A stretch of DNA of 10,667 bases from Erysipelotrichaceae bacterium (GTDB taxonomy: Bacteria > Bacillota_I > Bacilli_A > Erysipelotrichales > Erysipelotrichaceae). Each line of letters begins with the position of its first letter. The stretch's first letter is position 1. The translations under genes and the position numbers were made by a program. Shown one piece after another: positions 7,007 to 10,667 of this stretch. The stretch is taken from NCBI GenBank assembly GCA_017511325.1, contig JAFWKS010000177.1:1-10667 (forward strand), written 5' to 3'. The notes under the pieces were generated by a model. The model was not told the origin of the DNA. It saw only the letters and a program-made list of their open reading frames with translations, and did no database searches.

Positions 7007-7048
7007 TTTTGACCTACTCTTTCTTCATTAATATTATATATGATTTCT

Positions 7049-7489
7049 TTAGAAACGAAGCGCCTGTTTTGCGGCTCTATCCATTGAACGCTGCTTATCG
7101 CTTTCGCGTTTGTCATAAAGGGTCTTGCCTTTTGCCAGAGCGATCTCCATCTTGACCAGTCCATTCTTGAAATAAAGCTTCAAAGGAACGACGGTATAGC
7201 CCTGCAGCTTACATTTATTGGAAAGCTTCTTGATCTCTCTTTTATGAAGCAGAAGCTTTCTTTCGCGGTATTCCTCGTGATTGTTGTAGGTCGCTTCCTT
7301 ATAGACAGCGATATGCATATCTTTCACAATAGCTTCCCCACCGACAAAAGACACATAAGATTCCTTAAGTGAAACTTTACCGGCTCTGATCGATTTTATC
7401 TCACTGCCCATCAAGGACATACCGGCTTCATAGGTCTCTTCGATCGCGTAGTCATGATAAGCTTTTCTGTTTACGGCAATGTCTTTCAT
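7049..7489 (-). CDS. smpB: SsrA-binding protein SmpB
   Basis: Binds tmRNA (SsrA) and delivers it to stalled ribosomes for trans-translation. At 146 aa it is close to the usual length. Family features are NRKAYHDYAIEETYEAG (7-23), GSEIKSIRAGKVSLKESY (28-45), and a basic C-terminal tail (KGKTLYDKRESDKQRSMDR) that enters the decoding site. The start is fixed by homology at MKDIAVNRKA. No Shine-Dalgarno is visible before this ATG; the leader is AT-rich and starts right after a 13-bp hairpin that follows secG. The common neighbour rnr (RNase R) is absent between secG and smpB. No tmRNA gene is visible in the window. Confidence 0.97.
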   Translation of the reverse strand: MKDIAVNRKAYHDYAIEETYEAGMSLMGSEIKSIRAGKVSLKESYVSFVGGEAIVKDMHIAVYKEATYNNHEEYRERKLLLHKREIKKLSNKCKLQGYTVVPLKLYFKNGLVKMEIALAKGKTLYDKRESDKQRSMDRAAKQALRF

Positions 7490-7503
7490 ACAATTAATAG
7501 TAT

Positions 7504-7533
7504 AAAATAGCGAAATATGAATTTCGCTATTTT
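7504..7533 (-). terminator. Long hairpin between secG and smpB, likely terminator or attenuator
   Basis: A perfect 13-bp inverted repeat (7504-7516 AAAATAGCGAAAT, paired with 7521-7533) has a 4-nt loop. It lies 8 nt after the secG stop and ends 14 nt before the smpB ATG. On the minus strand the final part of the stem is TATTTTATACT, which serves as a modest U-tract. It probably reduces expression of smpB-pduL relative to the sec genes. Confidence 0.65.
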
Positions 7534-7540
7534 CTTTAAA

Positions 7541-7759
7541 TCAATCTGTGATCCTGATGATGATGACCAGGACGAAGAACAGGATGCCCAGCCCCATCGT
7601 GATATAGGAAAGCACCTTTTCCGGACCTCTTTCCTTTACGTTCTGGAAAAGTCCGAGATCAGAACTTCCGGTAAATGCTGAAAGTCCGTCAGATTTGCCG
7701 CCCTGCAGAAGGGAGACAAGGATCAATAATACTGAAACGATTAATAATAATATTTTCAT
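7541..7759 (-). CDS. secG: Protein translocase subunit SecG
   Basis: Small membrane subunit of the SecYEG channel, 72 aa. A first helix (about residues 2-18) is followed by the conserved LLQGGKSDGLSAFTGSS (18-34), a cytoplasmic loop with KERGPEKVL, and a second helix at about 50-68. The frame stays open up to 7822, but the ATG at 7759 is chosen. It is preceded by GAGG at 7767-7770 with 7 nt spacing, and only this start gives the standard SecG N-terminus. The ribosome binding site overlaps the nusG stop, so the two are tightly coupled. Its place right after nusG groups secE, nusG and secG in one transcript. Confidence 0.95.
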   Translation of the reverse strand: MKILLLIVSVLLILVSLLQGGKSDGLSAFTGSSDLGLFQNVKERGPEKVLSYITMGLGILFFVLVIIIRITD

Positions 7760-7769
7760 GTCTATACCT

Positions 7770-8324
7770 CTAGTAATCAGCACGGGCCAGATCGACATAA
7801 TTGATATCCGTAGGAGTCTCACGGCCGAATAAGATGATCAGAACAGTTGCGACCTGACTCTGGTCATTCATGGATTCGATCTTGCCTTCCATTCCGGAGA
7901 ACGGACCGGACAGGATCTTGACAGTATCGCCAACGGCGAAGTCGACTTCGATGTTCTTGTCGGACTGACCGATTCTTCTTAAGATCTTTTCGATCTCGTC
8001 CTGCTTGACCGGGAACGGTTTTGCACCGCCGCCTGATGAACCGATAAATCCGGTAACGCCCGGAGTATTTCTGACGACATACCAAGCTTCATCAGTCATG
8101 ATCATTTCAACGAACAGGTAACCAGGGAAAATATTCTTGACTACTTCCTTGGACTTGTCGTTCTTGATCTCGATCTGTGTCTCTTCCGCTACCACGATCC
8201 TGAACAGATTGTCAGAGATGCCCATGGTCTCAAGTCTTTTTTCCAGATTGTCTTTGACACGGTTTTCATGTCCTGCGTATGTGTTGACCACATACCATTC
8301 TTTCTTGTTAGGTTGTTCAGCCAT
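7770..8324 (-). CDS. nusG: Transcription termination/antitermination protein NusG
   Basis: Essential RNA polymerase-binding factor that modulates pausing and termination and links transcription to translation. 184 aa. The NGN domain covers about residues 8-115 (WYVVNTYAGHENRVK, FPGYLFVEM at 66-74, NTPGVTGFIGSSGGG), and the KOW domain follows from about 128 (FAVGDTVKILSGPFSGMEG). The ATG at 8324 (MAEQPNKKEW) has a GGAG 9 nt upstream and lies 1 nt after the secE stop. An in-frame ATG at 8345 inside secE lacks a ribosome binding site and would add seven atypical residues. SecE-NusG adjacency is near universal in bacteria, but rplK-rplA, which usually follow, are replaced here by secG. Confidence 0.97.
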   Translation of the reverse strand: MAEQPNKKEWYVVNTYAGHENRVKDNLEKRLETMGISDNLFRIVVAEETQIEIKNDKSKEVVKNIFPGYLFVEMIMTDEAWYVVRNTPGVTGFIGSSGGGAKPFPVKQDEIEKILRRIGQSDKNIEVDFAVGDTVKILSGPFSGMEGKIESMNDQSQVATVLIILFGRETPTDINYVDLARADY

Positions 8325-8325
8325 C

Positions 8326-8505
8326 TTAGAGAACTCCCAGTCCATTCAAGAACGCTGATATGACTACCAGGCACAGGGCAAAGAAGATCACGAAGAAACC
8401 GGTGAAGATGATGACCTGAACTGAATTTTCAAGCAGATCTTCCTTCTTCGGCCAACGGATCTTGGATATTTCTTTCCAGATAGCACTTAGATTAAACCAC
8501 TCCAT
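8326..8505 (-). CDS. secE: Protein translocase subunit SecE
   Basis: A 59-aa single-helix SecE, the essential clamp of the SecY channel, in the short Gram-positive form. It begins MEWFNLSAIWKEISKIRWPK; the amphipathic helix with the conserved RWPKKEDL (17-24) is characteristic. The transmembrane helix covers about residues 29-53. AGGAGG, which overlaps the rpmG stop, lies 5 nt before the ATG. The stop is 1 nt from the nusG start. Confidence 0.95.
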   Translation of the reverse strand: MEWFNLSAIWKEISKIRWPKKEDLLENSVQVIIFTGFFVIFFALCLVVISAFLNGLGVL

Positions 8506-8514
8506 ATTTTCCTC

Positions 8515-8667
8515 CTACTTTGTCTCTTTGTGCAGAGCATGTGTGTTGCACTTAGGACAATATTTCATCAATTCAATTCGCTTGGAATTGTTGTTGTTTT
8601 TGTTTGTTGTGTAGTTTCTTGACAGACAAACACTGCAGGTAAGAATTATTTTCTTCTTGTCTTTCAT
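8515..8667 (-). CDS. rpmG: 50S ribosomal protein L33
   Basis: A 50-aa zinc-ribbon ribosomal protein. It carries two Cys pairs, CSVC (11-14) and CPKC (37-40), around the typical L33 core ([31 protein letters not shown]). This is the zinc-binding version. GAGGAGG 4 nt before the ATG is a strong ribosome binding site. It is the first gene of the promoter-driven rpmG-secE-nusG-secG unit; the same rpmG-secE-nusG order follows sigH in Bacillus. Confidence 0.96.
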   Translation of the reverse strand: MKDKKKIILTCSVCLSRNYTTNKNNNNSKRIELMKYCPKCNTHALHKETK

Positions 8668-8692
8668 AATTCCTCCTCACGGTAAATAAAAA

Positions 8693-8708
8693 GTTATCTG
8701 CTGATAAC
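8693..8708 (-). promoter_or_regulatory. 5'-end hairpin of the rpmG-secE-nusG transcript
   Basis: A 6-bp stem (GTTATC, paired with GATAAC) has a 4-nt AGCA loop and is followed by TTTTTATTT on the minus strand. It lies at the predicted very 5' end of the mRNA, 1-3 nt after the expected start. It could protect the 5' end from decay or act as a weak attenuator. Confidence 0.45.
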
Positions 8709-8715
8709 CATCTAT

Positions 8716-8744
8716 ATATTAACGATAAACGATATTAAAGTCAA
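8716..8744 (-). promoter_or_regulatory. Sigma-A promoter for rpmG-secE-nusG-secG
   Basis: On the minus strand, TTGACT (-35, 8739-8744) and TAATAT (-10, 8716-8721) are separated by exactly 17 nt, close to the housekeeping consensus. The start would be near 8709-8711, giving a leader of about 42 nt before the rpmG ATG. The spacer contains two head-to-tail copies of TATCGTT. The promoter sits in the 139-nt gap after the sigma-factor gene, so the ribosomal/sec unit is transcribed independently. Confidence 0.85.
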
Positions 8745-8806
8745 TCGCAAAAGTGCTAAAAACAGGCAAAGTGAGAACAGTTTTATGCAGTTTTTCAGGT
8801 CATGGC

Positions 8807-9388
8807 CTAGCGGCAGGTCAGATACTCAAGGATCCGGCTCTTTTTCAGACGCTGCTTCAGGACCCTGAGCTTGTTGTCTACTCTTTTGGTAGACGTGTTC
8901 AGTTTTTCCGCGATCTCCTTGTAGGAGTAATCAGATCCTCTCATAAGCAGGATCATACGGTCTTCCTCGTTGAGCTTGCCAAGAAACTTTTCCAGTTCCT
9001 CTTTGAACTGATTTTCGTTGTAGCTGTTTCTTGTCGAATCAGCGACCTGGAAGTCCATGCTTCGCGGATTGATGTCAAACGAGTAGATGTCATCACGGTA
9101 GCGGCGCCGGTACTTTTTGACATAGTTGAGCAGATTGTTTTTGATGTGTACATACGCATAGGTCGAGAACTTTACCTTGCGTTCAGGTTCGAACGACTCC
9201 GCTGCTTCATACAGAGCCAGGCTCGCCTCCTGATACAGATCTTTCTCGTCGATGATATAGTCACCAAGCGATCGGTCAATGCCGTTGATGATCTTGTAGA
9301 TCATGTTGTGATGCACTGACAACAGTTTTTCGAAGGCATCTTTGTCGCCTTCCTTCAGTCTTTGAATAATGGTGTTAATGTTATTCAT
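8807..9388 (-). CDS. sigH: RNA polymerase sigma factor, SigH-type (sigma-70 family)
   Basis: A 193-aa sigma factor with regions 2 and 4. Region 2 is visible at DLYQEASLALYEAAESFEP, FSTYAYVHIKNNL and the following basic segment KKYRRRYRDD. Region 4 has the helix-turn-helix SYKEIAEKLNTSTKRVDNKL and ends in KQRLKKSR. Position between rlmB and rpmG-secE-nusG matches Bacillus sigH, which directs transition-phase and early sporulation genes; orthology is inferred from this position, because the sequence itself is divergent. The frame is open to a GTG at 9460, but the extra 24 residues do not look sigma-like, so the ATG at 9388 (MNNINTIIQRLKEGD) is preferred. No Shine-Dalgarno precedes it. A palindrome and a hairpin with U-tract lie immediately upstream. 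Confidence 0.82.
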   Translation of the reverse strand: MNNINTIIQRLKEGDKDAFEKLLSVHHNMIYKIINGIDRSLGDYIIDEKDLYQEASLALYEAAESFEPERKVKFSTYAYVHIKNNLLNYVKKYRRRYRDDIYSFDINPRSMDFQVADSTRNSYNENQFKEELEKFLGKLNEEDRMILLMRGSDYSYKEIAEKLNTSTKRVDNKLRVLKQRLKKSRILEYLTCR

Positions 9389-9400
9389 GACTATATTATG

Positions 9401-9448
9401 AAATAAAAAAAGAGAAAAATTGCTACAGAATTGCTTCAGATTTTTCTC
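9401..9448 (-). terminator. AU-rich hairpin with U-tract before the sigma gene
   Basis: Arms 9412-9420 (GAGAAAAAT on the plus strand) and 9440-9448 form a 9-bp stem with a 19-nt loop, followed on the minus strand by TTTTTTTATTT. It sits between rlmB and the sigma gene and resembles a weak terminator or attenuator. The low GC content and long loop limit confidence. Confidence 0.5.
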
Positions 9449-9450
9449 AC

Positions 9451-9474
9451 AGTTTTCCACAATTGTGGAAAACT
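9451..9474. repeat. 24-bp perfect palindrome between rlmB and the sigma gene
   Basis: The half-site AGTTTTCCACAA (9451-9462) is followed at once by its exact reverse complement (9463-9474). Each half holds TTTTCCACA, which fits the relaxed DnaA-box pattern TTWTNCACA, arranged head to head with 2 bp between. It lies directly after the rlmB stop. No T-run follows on the minus strand, so it is not a standard terminator by itself. Confidence 0.75.
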
Positions 9475-10155
9475 CTAACGGCTGTTTATGATGTTGTAGA
9501 TAAGGATACCGGCTGCTACAGAAGCATTGAGACTTGTAACTTTACCATACATCGGAAGCTTGACGATGAAGTCGCATTCTTCTTTTACCAGCCTGGACAT
9601 GCCCTTGCCTTCGGCGCCGATGATGAGCACGGTATTCATATCATACTTCATATCCGTATAGAACTGTTTCGCATCACCGGCACTGCCTACGATCCAATAT
9701 CCTTTCTTCTTAAGATCCTTTATCGTATTGACCAGATTCGTAACTTCAGCGATCTTCATGTATTCAAGTGCACCACTGGCAACTTTAGCCACTGTATCAT
9801 TGACCTTGACGGCATTGTGGCTCTTGTAGATGACGCCATCGACACCGGCACATTCACAGGTCCTGATGATAGCCCCAAGATTGTGTACATCCTGTATTCC
9901 GTCAAGCATCACGATAATCCCGTTATTCTCTTTGACCATGTCATCAACTTTGGCCATTTTGAATTCCTTGACTTCGGCGACATAACCCTGGTGATTGCCT
10001 GACTTGCTGAGCTTGTCGAGCATCTTCCTGTCACAGATCTGATACTTTATCCCCTTGTCTTTGATCTCACGGTCATTCAAAACATAGGCCTTGATGATCC
10101 TTTTGTTGTTTAAAGCTTCAAAGAAAGAATTCTTGCCGAAAACATATTCACTCAT
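9475..10155 (-). CDS. rlmB: 23S rRNA (guanosine-2'-O)-methyltransferase RlmB / TrmH family
   Basis: A SPOUT-class methyltransferase that puts a 2'-O-methyl group on a guanosine of 23S rRNA (Gm2251 in E. coli) using S-adenosylmethionine. 226 aa with the chosen start. An N-terminal substrate-binding domain contains the HQG motif (55-57). The knotted catalytic domain has DGIQDVHNLGAIIRT (85-99) with the conserved Asn and Arg, IGAEGKGM (179-186), and SLNASVAAGI (208-217). The frame opens at 10173, but AAGGAGG with 8 nt spacing supports the ATG at 10155 (MSEYVFGKN). This start overlaps the mrnC stop by 8 nt, so the ribosome binding site lies inside mrnC. The same gene pair occurs in Bacillus (mrnC-rlmB). 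Confidence 0.95.
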   Translation of the reverse strand: MSEYVFGKNSFFEALNNKRIIKAYVLNDREIKDKGIKYQICDRKMLDKLSKSGNHQGYVAEVKEFKMAKVDDMVKENNGIIVMLDGIQDVHNLGAIIRTCECAGVDGVIYKSHNAVKVNDTVAKVASGALEYMKIAEVTNLVNTIKDLKKKGYWIVGSAGDAKQFYTDMKYDMNTVLIIGAEGKGMSRLVKEECDFIVKLPMYGKVTSLNASVAAGILIYNIINSR

Positions 10156-10531
10156 TGTATATTCCTCCTTCAAATACTCTATTAAAGAACTGTTCCAGCC
10201 TATCCTTGTCAGTCAGATACAGATAACCGCAGATCGCTTCAAGTCCTGATGCCGTCTCATATGTGAGCAGATCACCATTCTTAGGGATATGCGAGATATT
10301 GTTTCGGCCTCTCTTGAAGACCTCAAGTTCCTTTTCAGTAAAGAAACCTTCGTCTTTGAGTCTTGCGAAGGTCTTGTACTGTCCTTTGGCGCAGTTGTAG
10401 CCGTTGCACAGCTTCTGCAGCGATCTGTTTGACTGATAGTGATGAGAAATAAAATATTCTCTTACTCTAAGCGTATAGACCGCATCGCCAATGAATGAGA
10501 GAGAGTTGCCGGAATATTCTTTAATATCCAT
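10148..10531 (-). CDS. mrnC: Mini-ribonuclease III
   Basis: A 127-aa RNase III catalytic domain without a double-stranded-RNA-binding domain, the form that matures the ends of 23S rRNA precursor in Bacillus. The motif SFIGDAVYTLRVREY carries catalytic Asp16. The second signature, ETASGLEAICGYLYL (92-106), carries Glu98 and the conserved GYLYL. The central HIPKNGDLLTYE is also typical. AAGGA about 8 nt before the ATG is the ribosome binding site. The start codon shares one base with the stop of cysS (TAATG), and the end overlaps rlmB, giving a tightly coupled rRNA-maturation pair. Confidence 0.95.
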   Translation of the reverse strand: MDIKEYSGNSLSFIGDAVYTLRVREYFISHHYQSNRSLQKLCNGYNCAKGQYKTFARLKDEGFFTEKELEVFKRGRNNISHIPKNGDLLTYETASGLEAICGYLYLTDKDRLEQFFNRVFEGGIYNE

Positions 10532-10667
10532 TAAAGAATTCCTTTTTCGATCAGCTGGCTGCGATACTTGTCAGCTGTCTCGAAATCCTTGTTGGCCTTG
10601 GCCTCATTCCAGTTCTTATAGATCTGCTTGTCTTCATCAGTAAGCACAGTCTTATCGATAAAGATAC
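10531..10667 (-). CDS. cysS: Cysteinyl-tRNA synthetase, C-terminal end (partial)
   Basis: Only the last 44 complete codons are inside the window. The tail reads LTDEDKQIYKNWNEAKANKDF, then ETADKYRSQLIEKGIL and a TAA stop. This matches the conserved C-terminal helix of cysteinyl-tRNA synthetase (pattern R/N-x-EAR-x-x-KDF-x-x-AD-x-x-R-x-x-L-x-x-x-GI-x-L). CysS charges tRNA-Cys. Its place directly before mrnC and rlmB is the classic Firmicutes order and supports the call. Confidence 0.88.
   Translation of the reverse strand, partial: IFIDKTVLTDEDKQIYKNWNEAKANKDFETADKYRSQLIEKGIL

Noticed and set aside
8745..8806. Terminator for the sigma gene in the gap before the rpmG promoter
   Set aside because: Only short mismatched arms (AAAAC with GTTTT) and a direct repeat around AAAACTG; no stem strong enough to call.
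9389..9460. Extended sigma-factor start at the GTG at 9460
   Set aside because: Adds 24 residues (Cys/Phe-rich) unlike sigma factors, starts inside the palindrome and lacks a good ribosome binding site.
8753..10002. Plus-strand frames of 179-188 codons opposite the sigma gene and rlmB
   Set aside because: Both lie antisense to genes with strong motifs, with no ribosome binding site or known domain.

Overview
The window looks like a low-to-moderate GC Firmicute chromosome, most likely class Erysipelotrichia. This is an inference from gene order, protein style and strong GGAGG ribosome binding sites; no 16S gene is present. Every supported gene is on the minus strand, so transcription runs from high to low coordinates.

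High-coordinate half (about 10667 to 6437): a housekeeping information-processing block. In transcription order it holds the 3' end of cysS, mrnC (Mini-RNase III), rlmB (23S rRNA 2'-O-methyltransferase), a SigH-type sigma factor, rpmG (L33), secE, nusG, secG, smpB and a PduL-family phosphotransacylase. cysS, mrnC and rlmB overlap one another. The sigma gene is set off by a 24-bp perfect palindrome and an AU-rich hairpin with a U-tract. A consensus sigma-A promoter (8716-8744) drives rpmG-secE-nusG-secG, which are spaced 1 to 10 nt apart. The order resembles the Bacillus sigH locus, but rae1 (yacP) is missing, secG follows nusG where rplK-rplA is expected, and rnr is missing between secG and smpB.

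Middle (about 6392 to 3263): single genes or small units separated by hairpin terminators. First is an unusual secreted lipoprotein that combines an RsgI-like domain, a Pro/Gln/Asp-rich linker and eight DnaJ-type CxxCxGxG motifs. It is followed by a LacX-type aldose 1-epimerase homologue, nagB (glucosamine-6-phosphate deaminase) and trxA.

Low-coordinate end (about 3041 to 1): a two-gene unit of an unrecognised lipoprotein and a small two-helix membrane protein, a terminator, then potA-potB of a spermidine/putrescine ABC importer, with potB running off the window. PotA is about 150 residues longer than usual because two tandem Ig-like repeats are inserted in its C-terminal TOBE region.

The strongest leads are the PotA insertion, the RsgI/DnaJ-zinc-finger lipoprotein, and the palindrome plus hairpin before the sigma gene. 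No mobile element, CRISPR array, tRNA or rRNA was seen. No gene-free stretch exceeds 300 bases.
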